From Bdellovibrio sp. (lineage in GTDB: Bacteria > Bdellovibrionota > Bdellovibrionia > Bdellovibrionales > Bdellovibrionaceae), in contig DYOP01000014.1 of the NCBI GenBank assembly GCA_020720425.1, positions 1 to 34,081 on the forward strand: a stretch of DNA of 34,081 nt, written 5' to 3'. Made by a program: the position numbers and the translations under genes. Below are positions 17,670 through 25,710 of this stretch, piece by piece (positions within the stretch are counted from its first letter, which is position 1; the number at the start of each line of letters is the position of its first letter). Below the pieces are notes generated by a model. It did not search any database. It saw only the letters and a program-made list of their open reading frames with translations, and was not told the DNA's origin.

Positions 17670-18663
17670 TCAATCTCCCGTTGGAATACCAATCCCAAGC
17701 TGACATTTTATTTTTTCCCTCGGGCTGAACCGTTATAAGCTCAAGCCAACCCTGCCCCGTTAGTACGTAAACATTTTTTTGTTTGGCCACAATAAGGCCA
17801 GCCTCTTTAAGCGTATCCTCTTTAGCAAACGCATTTTTATTAAACTCATCATTAAGGCCCATTTCACTTTTAATACTTATATCCATTGTATTAAAATTTA
17901 AGGCTCTTTGGGTTTTGATAATCTTTATTCGCTTTTGCTCAAACACCGTCCAGCAACCAGGACCAAGTAAAAATGCCCTTACTTTATTGTGAATCGCCAA
18001 AGCCGAGCTCGTCCAATCAATTTGAGTTTCGGTTTTTTGAATTTTAGAAGCATAGGTTACCCCATTGCTATCTTGGGGCTGTGGGACTAAGTTACCGCGC
18101 ACATAATCCATTAACTCAATACTTAAAAGCTCCGAACCTTTTTGTGCCAATTCATCATGCAACTTTATAGCATCCCAATCTTCAGGAACTTCAATTTGTC
18201 TTTGGCCTAGCACATCACCGGCATCTAGCTCTTTAACAATTTTCTGCAAAACCACACCCGTTACGCTATCCCCTGCTTCAAGGCTTCGCTGAATAGGCGC
18301 AGCACCTCTCCATTTAGGTAGCAAGGAGGCATGCAAATTTACAGCTCCAAATTGAAATTGATCTATAAATTTTTGAGATAAAATTTGACCATAAGCCACA
18401 ACAATTGCTAGCTCCGCGGTAAGCAGACTTAACTCTGACAAACTTTGAGGGTCATTAATTTTAAGCGGCGTTAAGCAAGTAATCCCCTGAGACTGCGCCC
18501 ACAGCTTAACAGGACAAGAGGTTACTTTTAAATCTCGGCCCTTAGGACGATCAGGCTGGGTAACAACGGCCACAATTTCAAAATGGGGGTCTAAAAATAA
18601 AGACTTTAATTGAGTTAAAGCAAATTCAGGTGTGCCCAAAAAAAGCGTTCGCACACGGCTCAT
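17635..18663 (-). CDS. fmt: Methionyl-tRNA formyltransferase
   Basis: This 342-aa protein has the formyltransferase core: FLGTPEFA near residue 7, VTQPDRPKGR, Asn109 and His111 in NLHASLLPKWRGAAP, and Asp147 in KELDAGDVLG. It formylates initiator Met-tRNA; def next door removes the formyl group from new proteins. A 4-bp ATGA overlap joins def to fmt (18660-18663). A segment near residues 255-285 (NTMDISIKSEMGLNDEFNKN) is longer than usual and looks like a family-variable insertion in the C-terminal domain. Confidence 0.96.
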   Translation of the reverse strand: MSRVRTLFLGTPEFALTQLKSLFLDPHFEIVAVVTQPDRPKGRDLKVTSCPVKLWAQSQGITCLTPLKINDPQSLSELSLLTAELAIVVAYGQILSQKFIDQFQFGAVNLHASLLPKWRGAAPIQRSLEAGDSVTGVVLQKIVKELDAGDVLGQRQIEVPEDWDAIKLHDELAQKGSELLSIELMDYVRGNLVPQPQDSNGVTYASKIQKTETQIDWTSSALAIHNKVRAFLLGPGCWTVFEQKRIKIIKTQRALNFNTMDISIKSEMGLNDEFNKNAFAKEDTLKEAGLIVAKQKNVYVLTGQGWLELITVQPEGKNKMSAWDWYSNGRLNEKSFAKFVSL

Positions 18664-19256
18664 AGGGCCTCTTGATCTTTATCAACTTCTGGTTTTGTGG
18701 GGTATCCCTGCTTTTCGATTTGTTTTTTTATTTTCTGACTTTTTGTAAAACTAATTCGATCTATAAACAAAGTCCCCTCAAGATGGTCCATTTCGTGCTG
18801 AATAACAATGGCAAGTAAGCCATCGGTCTGAATGCGGCGCGTGTTTCCATCAAGATCTTGATACTCAAGCTCGATCCATAAGGCCCTTTTAACTGTTTCG
18901 TAAAATGAGGGGACGCTCAGACAGCCTTCGTCAAAAACAGTGCTTCCTTTTTTAGCAATTATTTTAGGATTAATAACCACAAGTGGCTGCTCAATTTTAA
19001 GCTCAAGGGGGGTTTGAATGGCCTCGCTCTCGTCATCGTCTTTTTTGATATCTCTAGATCTTCGCGGCCTTGAGTCGATAACTAATAAATTAATAAGCTC
19101 TCCCACCTGAGGCGCCGCCAATCCTATGCCCTTAGCGTCATACATGGTCTCAAGCATATCATAAGCCAGGGTTTTTAGCTTCTGGTCAAACTGCTTAATA
19201 GGCTTAGATACTTCTCTTAAACGGGGATCGGGGTAGTGGAGTATAGTTTTTTTCAT
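18660..19256 (-). CDS. def: Peptide deformylase with an acidic insertion
   Basis: This 198-aa protein has all three metalloenzyme motifs: GIGLAAPQ (43-50), EGCLS with metal-binding Cys112, and QHEMDHLEG with His154, Glu155 and His158. It removes the N-formyl group from nascent proteins. Between strands (residues about 63-88) is a charged insertion (RPRRSRDIKKDDDESEAI) not usual for the core enzyme. It is the first gene of def-fmt-rpe. It is divergent from rpmG, with 104 bp between starts. Confidence 0.95.
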   Translation of the reverse strand: MKKTILHYPDPRLREVSKPIKQFDQKLKTLAYDMLETMYDAKGIGLAAPQVGELINLLVIDSRPRRSRDIKKDDDESEAIQTPLELKIEQPLVVINPKIIAKKGSTVFDEGCLSVPSFYETVKRALWIELEYQDLDGNTRRIQTDGLLAIVIQHEMDHLEGTLFIDRISFTKSQKIKKQIEKQGYPTKPEVDKDQEAL

Positions 19257-19307
19257 AAGTCCGAGTATTTTAAACTGTTTTTAGTTAATTCGCACTAAAA
19301 ATTAGGT

Positions 19308-19336
19308 TTGCCCTTTTGCTAGAGATTTGATACTAG
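19308..19336 (+). promoter_or_regulatory. Sigma70-like promoter for rpmG-dcd
   Basis: TTGCCC (19308-19313) and TACTAG (19331-19336) are 17 bp apart and sit 25 bp before the rpmG start. The spacing is ideal; the -35 is good and the -10 moderate. Confidence 0.5.
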
Positions 19337-19360
19337 TTTTTGTTCTACTTGAGGTGCAAT

Positions 19361-19543
19361 ATGGCAAAGAAAAAAACGGCGCGAATTATTATTACTCTTG
19401 AATGTACAGAAGCAAAAGCAGCGGGAAAACCTGTTTCTAGATATACAACGACTAAAAACAGACAAAAAACACCTAGCCGCTTAGAGCTTAAAAAATATAA
19501 TCCCAACCTTCAACGTCACACTATTCACCGCGAAACCAAATAA
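19361..19543 (+). CDS. rpmG: Large-subunit ribosomal protein bL33
   Basis: This 60-aa basic protein has [20 protein letters not shown], then [20 protein letters not shown] and the C-terminal [16 protein letters not shown], as in bL33. The ATG at 19361 follows GAGGTG at a normal distance; the frame is open further left without support. Of the two Cys usually paired at the N-terminal end of zinc-binding bL33, only one remains here (LECTEA, with Ala where the second is expected) and the C-terminal pair is missing, so this is a zinc-free form. dcd follows 5 bp later. Confidence 0.95.
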   Translation: MAKKKTARIIITLECTEAKAAGKPVSRYTTTKNRQKTPSRLELKKYNPNLQRHTIHRETK

Positions 19544-19548
19544 TCGCT

Positions 19549-20082
19549 GTGATTTTAACTGACGGAGAAATTTTAAATAGTATTGAAAAAGGCGAAATAA
19601 AAATTTCGCCTTTTTTGCGTTCTGCTTTAGGTTCAAATTCGTATGATGTTCACCTAGGCAAAACTTTAGCTACTTACAATGACGCCGTTTTGGACGCCAA
19701 AAATCATAATCAAATAACTTATTTCGAAATTCCAGAAGATGGCTTTGTACTTGAACCTTCGCAGTTTTATTTAGGAGTAACACTTGAATATACCGAAACT
19801 TGGAAGCATGTCCCCTTTTTAGAGGGCAAAAGCTCTGTGGGCCGCTTAGGCATTGATATACATGCCACTGCGGGCAAAGGTGATGTTGGTTTTTGTAATC
19901 ATTGGACACTCGAAATTTCGGTCAAAAAACCAGTTCGCATTTATGCCGAAATGCCCATTGGACAGCTTATCTATTTTAAAACAGAAGGGCCCTTGATAAA
20001 TTCTTATCATGCCAAGGCCTCAGCCAAATATAATGCAATTACTCCGTTCCCAGTAGAATCTATGATGTTTAAAAATTTTTAA
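19549..20082 (+). CDS. dcd: dCTP deaminase
   Basis: This 177-aa trimeric deaminase makes dUTP from dCTP. It has the N-terminal ILTDGEIL, the catalytic segment EGKSSVGRLGI (Ser and Arg) and the conserved Glu in WTLEISV. The segment AGKGDVGFCNHW differs from the E. coli type but is known in other bacterial dCTP deaminases. It starts with GTG 5 bp after rpmG and has no SD of its own, so it is probably read with rpmG. It ends 42 bp before the first 98-bp element. Confidence 0.94.
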   Translation: MILTDGEILNSIEKGEIKISPFLRSALGSNSYDVHLGKTLATYNDAVLDAKNHNQITYFEIPEDGFVLEPSQFYLGVTLEYTETWKHVPFLEGKSSVGRLGIDIHATAGKGDVGFCNHWTLEISVKKPVRIYAEMPIGQLIYFKTEGPLINSYHAKASAKYNAITPFPVESMMFKNF

Positions 20083-20124
20083 GTTTTAAAATAATAAGCC
20101 TAAAAATAAACTGCATTTAAAAAT

Positions 20125-20222
20125 CCAGCATATGCACATGACGACCCTAAAAGTCGTGAAGCCCAATGCAGTGATCTTGATCTCAAATATACCGGTGAAG
20201 GGTAATCAAGTGGATATGCTGG
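20125..20222 (+). repeat. 98-bp imperfect palindromic element, copy 1
   Basis: The ends CCAGCATATGCACATGA (20125) and TCAAGTGGATATGCTGG (to 20222) pair in 15 of 17 positions. Inside, ACGAC pairs with GTCGT around a 7-nt loop, and GATC-TT-GATC forms a second small hairpin, so the single strand can form a multi-branched fold. It is matched along its whole length by copy 2 (25088-25185, opposite strand). It lies 3' of dcd. No transposase or known family is recognised. Confidence 0.85.
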
Positions 20223-20365
20223 TTAAAAATAAAATTCTAAATTTGACTTTAGTGATAGAACTCTTTCATCGGGAGCCCGAGTAACTCGCACCCCGAGAGA
20301 GGAGATGGCTATTTAATAATATCAATAAAGTCTAGCAGATAATCTTCTATTGAATAGAAAGGCCG

Positions 20366-23300
20366 TCAAAAACTCTGAGCCTCTTTTTCGGGATCTTCTT
20401 GGGGATCTTCTTCGCTTTCATCTTCATCAGGTTTTCCATCTTTTTTGCTACCCGAACTCATAATATCAGCAATGGCCGATAGAACTTCGCTAAACCCAAT
20501 CCTTGATAAGTTAATCTCCCATTCATCTTCTTTAGATTGCCAATCCAAAAATTCAATTGTTTCTAAAATTCCAGAGGGTAATTTTTTATTAACTAAAAGA
20601 TACGAGTAACCCCCGCGCAAAAAACTCTCGCCATCAACTCCTTTGGGAGCAAACTTTTTTAAAGTAGCTCTAAATACCGGGTAAGCTTCCATCGCCTCAA
20701 CTGTATTTAACTGGTTGTCATTATCGTGATCAAATCTAAACATTATAGCCTCGATGTACTGAAGAAGGTGCGGCACCAAAGAGTAATCGTCCTCACTCAC
20801 CCAAGGCCCCTTATCCTTCCAGCCGGTGGCTTTTAAGACAGAAAAAATAACTGGCAAAAAAGAGATGTCATCTAATTTCGAATACACCCGATAAGCATTG
20901 GGCATTTCAAGCAACACAGTTGAAAGATGCTCTTTATTTTTTTTGGCCCAACACTCCTTATCAACATAAACTTTTGCTTTTTTATCAGTTTTAATTGGAC
21001 ACTCTGACCTTAACGACGAACTAAAGGCCGCATGCCTTAAAACACCTGACCACATATATTGAGCAATTTGTATTGCCTCAGTAAAGTTTAATAGACTGTC
21101 ACCGTTAGAGCTTGGCAAAAACAAATTAGCTTCTAAAAATCTGTTTTTTGCAAAATCAATATCTTTTGGATTTAGCAATCCCATGGACTCAAATATTGGG
21201 GTTGCATCTTTATATAAACGAGTTACCTGATTTTCGGTCATTTGACAGCAGTCTTGATTTAACGAATACACTTGCATGATAGGCCTAAGCAGGGCTCTCC
21301 AAATGTTTTGATTTTGTAAATCGACAAATGCAAATTTGGCCTTTTTACCTTGATCAAATACCAATAACCCAGAGGTATCTGATTTTAATATATAACTTGG
21401 TTTTACCCATAAATCAGATAACTCGGCTTTTAAAGTTTTAGATGATATTTGACCTAAGCTAACTTTAATTTTTTTAGGCGTTAAATCCTGAGGATTAAGA
21501 CTTAGTATCCAATCATTAATAGATTTAAAGTCACCCCATATTTCATTTAATTTTCGAACATGAGCCATTTCTAGCCCCTGTACCGGTATCTTTTTTTTAT
21601 GATTTTCAATGGGCCACAAAACTTTTTCTAATAAAAGTGTGACCGATTTTTTTAGCTCTTCTGGTCCAAATGATCCCATGTCTATCAGCTGCGAAAAATA
21701 AGCCGCATCTATTAATTTATTAATTTGAATAAAAGATAACTTGCCCTGACTGTTGTCAATTAACTGGCTTAAACGATTTGATAGTTTTTTAAACATTAAA
21801 TCATGCTCTTGGGTGCCCAGCCTCCAAGTGGCGGCTTTTTGAAAACGATAAAAATAATGTAAATAATCAGCAAAGGCTCCAGAGAAAAACTTTAAAGCCG
21901 TATGCCAGTCTTTTTTATTTAATACAGGGCTTGATTTACCAGCTGCGATCTGCAGAGCCTCAATAATAAAGGGTAACTTTTGCTTAAACTGATTGAGCGC
22001 TGAACGCTCTTTAAGTTCCAAATTAACAGACAAGCTGATCTCGTCAAATAAAACATAAAGGTTTTCTAAATCATACTCGGACTCAAAAATACCACCCATT
22101 TCTTGACCCAATTGCTCTAGATCTAAAGCCGCTTTTGCTAATTGCTCTTGCTCCTGAGAACTTAGCGGATATGCTGTTACCCAAGTCAAAAAATAAATAT
22201 CAGAATACTGATACAATTTATCACTTAAAGTAGATAAGAGCTTAAGTTTATCTCTTCCGCGCTCAAACTCATTGCTTGCAATGGATGTATCCTTACCCCC
22301 TAATATCCATTTTTTAACCTTCAAAACTTGTTCAGCCAGCTTGGGCGAAAAGCGAAGCTCCGGAAAAATGGTAACAAGCGATTCAAGGGATTCTTTTAAC
22401 TCCAAAGAAGTTAGCTCTTTATTTGGTTTTTTTGAAAGAGTTTCGGAAAGGTAAGAAAATAAACTGTCTAACGAATCAAATAAAAAAACCATATCATATT
22501 TAGCAAACTCAGACGGAACATTTTTAATAAAATAATAATATCTTAAATATTGAAGGTAGCCACCAGATAAAAGCATGGAAAAGCTTTCCCACTCTTGGCC
22601 ACCCACGTCTTGAGCTTGCCCGCCAATAAGAGTTTTTTTAATTTTTTCAACAAGTGGTAAATATTTTTGTATCTGCTCAAGCAAAGTCCAATTTTTACCG
22701 TAAAGGTTGCCCATCTCTTTCAAAAGAACTATAAGATCAGAGATTTTATATCCTTTTTCGTTTTTCTTGATTTGCCCAGCCATCACGGTAACAAATTTAT
22801 TAAACCCGTTTTGAGCTAAATTAAATTTATTAATTTGCTCAGACACATCTAGTTTTTTATCCATTTTCCAATTTATAGAAATAACTGACATATAGGGTAA
22901 CACATCCAGTGAGGCTTGACGGGCTACGTCTGAATAGCGAATTAGGTCTTTAAGCTCTTGCTTGGTTAAAGAATTAATATCCCCGCCAACAATAAGTTGT
23001 TTAATTTTCATTATTTCCACCCGAAGAGTGGGGGATAAAACTAAACCATCAAAAAAATAATCTTCAAAAAATTTAGCCAACTCATCTGAAGAGTAAACTC
23101 CGTTATTAGTTCCTTTAACTTTTTTATAAAAAAGTTCTAAGCCGTTAGAAAAACATTTCCAAGTGCTATCAATTTGACTTGGCTCTGCTGTTCCATTCAT
23201 AAACCCTGACATAACAGGGAGAACATTGTTTAAACATTTTGGCTCAAAATCAAGCTTGGCCTGAGGGGCCACCTCTTCAGGAGGAGGTTCAAAAATAGGC

Positions 23301-23377
23301 AAAGAACAGCTTTGAGCAAAAATAACAAGAAGGCTTAATAAAAATTTTATAGCTAAGGAGTAAGTTTTAAAAAACAT
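20366..23377 (-). CDS. 1003-aa lipoprotein of EF-hand-like repeats
   Basis: A lipoprotein signal ends FAQSC (Cys24). One near-canonical EF-hand loop (DHDNDNQLNTVE, 883-894) is followed by a helix. At least six degenerate loops share a GG/N-rich start, a hydrophobic at position 8 and an acid at position 12: 88-99, 130-141, 251-262, 315-326, 359-370 and 479-490. Loops at 130, 251, 359 and 479 recur every 108-121 residues. Each is followed by helices, two of them aromatic-rich (YLQYLRYYYF, YLHYFYRF). The end is a very acidic tail (DEDESEEDPQEDPEKE). Calcium binding is likely for the 883 loop; the others may be structural. It overlaps the upstream barrel gene by 11 bp. No family is recognised. 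Confidence 0.85.
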   Translation of the reverse strand: MFFKTYSLAIKFLLSLLVIFAQSCSLPIFEPPPEEVAPQAKLDFEPKCLNNVLPVMSGFMNGTAEPSQIDSTWKCFSNGLELFYKKVKGTNNGVYSSDELAKFFEDYFFDGLVLSPTLRVEIMKIKQLIVGGDINSLTKQELKDLIRYSDVARQASLDVLPYMSVISINWKMDKKLDVSEQINKFNLAQNGFNKFVTVMAGQIKKNEKGYKISDLIVLLKEMGNLYGKNWTLLEQIQKYLPLVEKIKKTLIGGQAQDVGGQEWESFSMLLSGGYLQYLRYYYFIKNVPSEFAKYDMVFLFDSLDSLFSYLSETLSKKPNKELTSLELKESLESLVTIFPELRFSPKLAEQVLKVKKWILGGKDTSIASNEFERGRDKLKLLSTLSDKLYQYSDIYFLTWVTAYPLSSQEQEQLAKAALDLEQLGQEMGGIFESEYDLENLYVLFDEISLSVNLELKERSALNQFKQKLPFIIEALQIAAGKSSPVLNKKDWHTALKFFSGAFADYLHYFYRFQKAATWRLGTQEHDLMFKKLSNRLSQLIDNSQGKLSFIQINKLIDAAYFSQLIDMGSFGPEELKKSVTLLLEKVLWPIENHKKKIPVQGLEMAHVRKLNEIWGDFKSINDWILSLNPQDLTPKKIKVSLGQISSKTLKAELSDLWVKPSYILKSDTSGLLVFDQGKKAKFAFVDLQNQNIWRALLRPIMQVYSLNQDCCQMTENQVTRLYKDATPIFESMGLLNPKDIDFAKNRFLEANLFLPSSNGDSLLNFTEAIQIAQYMWSGVLRHAAFSSSLRSECPIKTDKKAKVYVDKECWAKKNKEHLSTVLLEMPNAYRVYSKLDDISFLPVIFSVLKATGWKDKGPWVSEDDYSLVPHLLQYIEAIMFRFDHDNDNQLNTVEAMEAYPVFRATLKKFAPKGVDGESFLRGGYSYLLVNKKLPSGILETIEFLDWQSKEDEWEINLSRIGFSEVLSAIADIMSSGSKKDGKPDEDESEEDPQEDPEKEAQSF

Positions 23378-24857
23378 AGCTCACCCCGCCTGACACTCGA
23401 TCGTTGGTCCTAAATTGATTAAAAAATCCGGGGTCTGTATTTGCCCCCGAGATATCATCAACCCCTAAAATATCAGCTGCAACAAAAACCCCTAACTGCT
23501 TGTTAACTTGCAAACTTGAACCAACAGATAATAAAGTACCTTTTTGTTCAAACTCTCTCATCCATAAAAAATGAGAGTGAATAGACTTTCCAAAGAGAGT
23601 ACTTAGCATAGATATTTTTGATTTGAAGGCATGGTTCCACGAAAAACGATAGGGCAATAAACTCCCTCTATTAACCCCTTTTGAGTCTTTGTCCATTGAG
23701 GGCGTGTGATTAATTTGCAAGTAACCTAATTCGTAATTAAAAGTTCTTCCACTTTTTAATGCCCAGCTGTCGTTCCATTTAACCGCCCCGCCAAATATAG
23801 GCTCTGGAGATTGACTAATCCAATCCGAAGCAGGCTCACCATCAGAGTCCAACATGTTTGTGGGCAAGGGGGTTGAGGTTTGATCCCCAAAAAAACTTAA
23901 CGTTAATTTAGCATCACTAAAATGAATCCCTGATTCGATGGTTAGAACATCATGATATGAAATCGAAGGAACCACGGTTACCTCAGCCTGAGAAAAAACA
24001 CTTGAAACAGCTAAGTCGTAGTCATACTTAACTGAAAGCTGATTTAATGGCTTATGAGCTACAGCTAAATTAAACCAGGGACCACGCCCTAATTGCCCAT
24101 GTCGATTGTAACTTATGCTGGCCCCAGCAGATACTTGCTGCACTAAAGCTGCCAATTCGGGCATATCCAGTTTATAATTAAATTGCATTTGCTTGTCTAA
24201 AACAAGGCCCGATGTGACCGGAGTTTTATGCCAGCGAGACTGGGCCACTAAGGCCCCATCTTTTTCGGCAATCTCGGGGCCAAAAGTGGGCATAAATAGG
24301 GGCGAGGCAAAAATAAGCCAGCTCCAAGCCTGACTTTGCTTTGAGCTAAAAAAAGCTCCCACTAAGCCTTGATGAAAAGGGCGCAAAGGATCAATGTTAC
24401 CCAAAGGCTGCCAAAGACCTAGGTTCCAGTCCTCGTCAAACTCGGCCCAATTTGATAGTTTTCGGCCAACATCAAGGTCCCAGTTTTGAAAGCTCTTATG
24501 CCAATAAATCTCCTGAACATAAAAATAAGAAGAATTAATATTAATCGCTGTTGCCCCCGCCAGATTAACTCCCCAGTAACCCCTGGGCCCTGTATTAAAG
24601 GTGCCATTGATTTGGGCTTTAAGATAATCTGTCTTAGATATGGGGGTCCCCTTTAATGGGCTTAAATAACTATGAGTTTCGTACTCTAAAAAACTTGAAA
24701 AATGATGATCACGGGGCGGCTGTTTGTGCTGATCCTGTAGGGAAATGTCAAAATAGACCGAGTTAAGATCTAAATCCTTTGAGGGCTTAGCTAATAAATA
24801 TGATGGCCCCATTACTAAAGTCACCATAAGGCTAAATCTATTTAAAAATCTTTTCAC
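23367..24857 (-). CDS. Outer-membrane beta-barrel protein
   Basis: This 496-aa protein has a Sec signal (MKRFLNRFSLMVTLVMGPSY, ending LLAKPS). The body has many short aromatic/polar alternating strands with Gly/Asn/Asp turns, for example GYWGVNLAGATAININSSYF. It ends RVSGGVSYVF, a classic beta-barrel C-terminal signal with final Phe. Length suits a 14-18 strand barrel. It overlaps the EF-hand lipoprotein by 11 bp, so the two are probably made together and may form a complex at the outer membrane. No specific porin family is recognised. Confidence 0.88.
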   Translation of the reverse strand: MKRFLNRFSLMVTLVMGPSYLLAKPSKDLDLNSVYFDISLQDQHKQPPRDHHFSSFLEYETHSYLSPLKGTPISKTDYLKAQINGTFNTGPRGYWGVNLAGATAININSSYFYVQEIYWHKSFQNWDLDVGRKLSNWAEFDEDWNLGLWQPLGNIDPLRPFHQGLVGAFFSSKQSQAWSWLIFASPLFMPTFGPEIAEKDGALVAQSRWHKTPVTSGLVLDKQMQFNYKLDMPELAALVQQVSAGASISYNRHGQLGRGPWFNLAVAHKPLNQLSVKYDYDLAVSSVFSQAEVTVVPSISYHDVLTIESGIHFSDAKLTLSFFGDQTSTPLPTNMLDSDGEPASDWISQSPEPIFGGAVKWNDSWALKSGRTFNYELGYLQINHTPSMDKDSKGVNRGSLLPYRFSWNHAFKSKISMLSTLFGKSIHSHFLWMREFEQKGTLLSVGSSLQVNKQLGVFVAADILGVDDISGANTDPGFFNQFRTNDRVSGGVSYVF

Positions 24858-25087
24858 AGCTTGATCAAACCCTAGAGTCAGGAAATGGTCAAGCCCCCTG
24901 AATTTAAAGCATTAAACAACTTTAAATGACATTAAGCCTGTAAAAAAAACGTATAAATAATGTCTACATTTTAAACTCAGGTGTTATTTCTTGTTGTTGT
25001 TTCTGAGTGATTATGCCTTTTAACTTGTGAAATCAAGTTTTATACTAAGTTTTATACGCTTTATAAACTAGGGCTATTAAAAATTAA
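24858..25087. other. Regulatory gap upstream of the barrel gene
   Basis: With copy 2 of the 98-bp element and the heptamer array, this fills the 422-bp gap 24858-25279. AAGTTTTATAC is repeated exactly at 25035-25045 and 25047-25057 with a 12-bp period. On the minus strand this gives two TATAAA cores facing the barrel gene, so it may be a doubled -10 region or an operator. The AT-rich DNA between 24858 and 25034 holds no gene that I see. Confidence 0.4.
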
Positions 25088-25185
25088 CCAGCATATGCAC
25101 TTGATTACCCTTCACCGGCATATTTGAGCTCAGGATCACTACATTGGGCTTCACGACTTTTAAGGTCGTCATGTGCATAAGCTTG
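25088..25185 (-). repeat. 98-bp imperfect palindromic element, copy 2
   Basis: On the minus strand this matches copy 1 over its full length, with about ten substitutions. The outer pairing is kept in 14 of 17 positions and the ACGAC/GTCGT hairpin in full; one mismatched pair in copy 1 is a normal G-C pair here. The GATC hairpin of copy 1 becomes TGAGCTCA. It lies about 95 bp 3' of maoC on the same strand, so both copies follow a gene in the same sense. Confidence 0.85.
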
Positions 25186-25200
25186 AAATTAATATCTGTG

Positions 25201-25277
25201 TTCTGTATTCTGTGTTCTATGTTCTATGTTCTATGTTCTATGTTCTATGTTCTATGTTCTATGTTCTGTGTTCTGAG
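25201..25277. repeat. Heptanucleotide tandem array
   Basis: Eleven contiguous 7-bp units occur: TTCTGTA, TTCTGTG, seven identical TTCTATG units, TTCTGTG and TTCTGAG. The array begins 15 bp after the 98-bp element and ends 2 bp before the maoC stop codon. The identical centre with variant edges is typical of replication slippage. Confidence 0.95.
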
Positions 25278-25279
25278 CT

Positions 25280-25699
25280 TTAAACTTTTAATTTTTGAAC
25301 TCCATCTTTTTTCATGATCGTGGCTTCGCCTTTAACACAGATTTCTTGGGTGTCTTTTTTAAGAATATTTGTTTCAACAAGTCCAATTCCGCTTTTATCT
25401 CTAAGATGAGTTACTTTTAATTTAATAACAATATGATCATCAATAAAAACAGGGGCTAAAAACTTTACAGACTGAGCTAAATAAATACCGCCAACCCCTA
25501 AGTTCATAGCCAATGCTCTTGAAATAAAACCCCCTAACAGCATCCCATGAACAATGCGGCGCCCAAAGCGAGTGGTTTTAGCATATTCATCATCAAGATG
25601 AACGGGGTTCTTATCCCCCGTTATCTCGGCATATTGTCTGACCATTTCATCTGTTACCACAAGGTCAATCTCAACCTCATCACCTTCTTTAAAACTCAT
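25280..25699 (-). CDS. MaoC-like (R)-specific enoyl-CoA hydratase
   Basis: This is a 139-aa hot-dog fold protein. The active-site signature is clear: AEITGDKNPVHLDDEYAKTT, with Asp29, Asn31 and His34, then FGRRIVHGMLLGGFIS. It matches PhaJ-type and R-specific enoyl-CoA hydratases that act in fatty acid or polyester metabolism; the substrate cannot be told. AGGAG precedes the ATG. It lies 11 bp after PhoH, so the two genes probably share a message. Confidence 0.92.
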   Translation of the reverse strand: MSFKEGDEVEIDLVVTDEMVRQYAEITGDKNPVHLDDEYAKTTRFGRRIVHGMLLGGFISRALAMNLGVGGIYLAQSVKFLAPVFIDDHIVIKLKVTHLRDKSGIGLVETNILKKDTQEICVKGEATIMKKDGVQKLKV

Positions 25700-25710
25700 T
25701 ATGCGGACTC

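Noticed and set aside
20261-20301. Hairpin CTCT...TCGGG/CCCGA...AGAG between dcd and the EF-hand lipoprotein
   Set aside because: It is interrupted and has no T tail on either strand, so it is not called a terminator.
20125-25185. Composite transposon
   Set aside because: The inverted 98-bp copies look like ends, but there is no transposase and no clear target duplication, and each copy sits 3' of a different gene. Kept only as a repeat finding.
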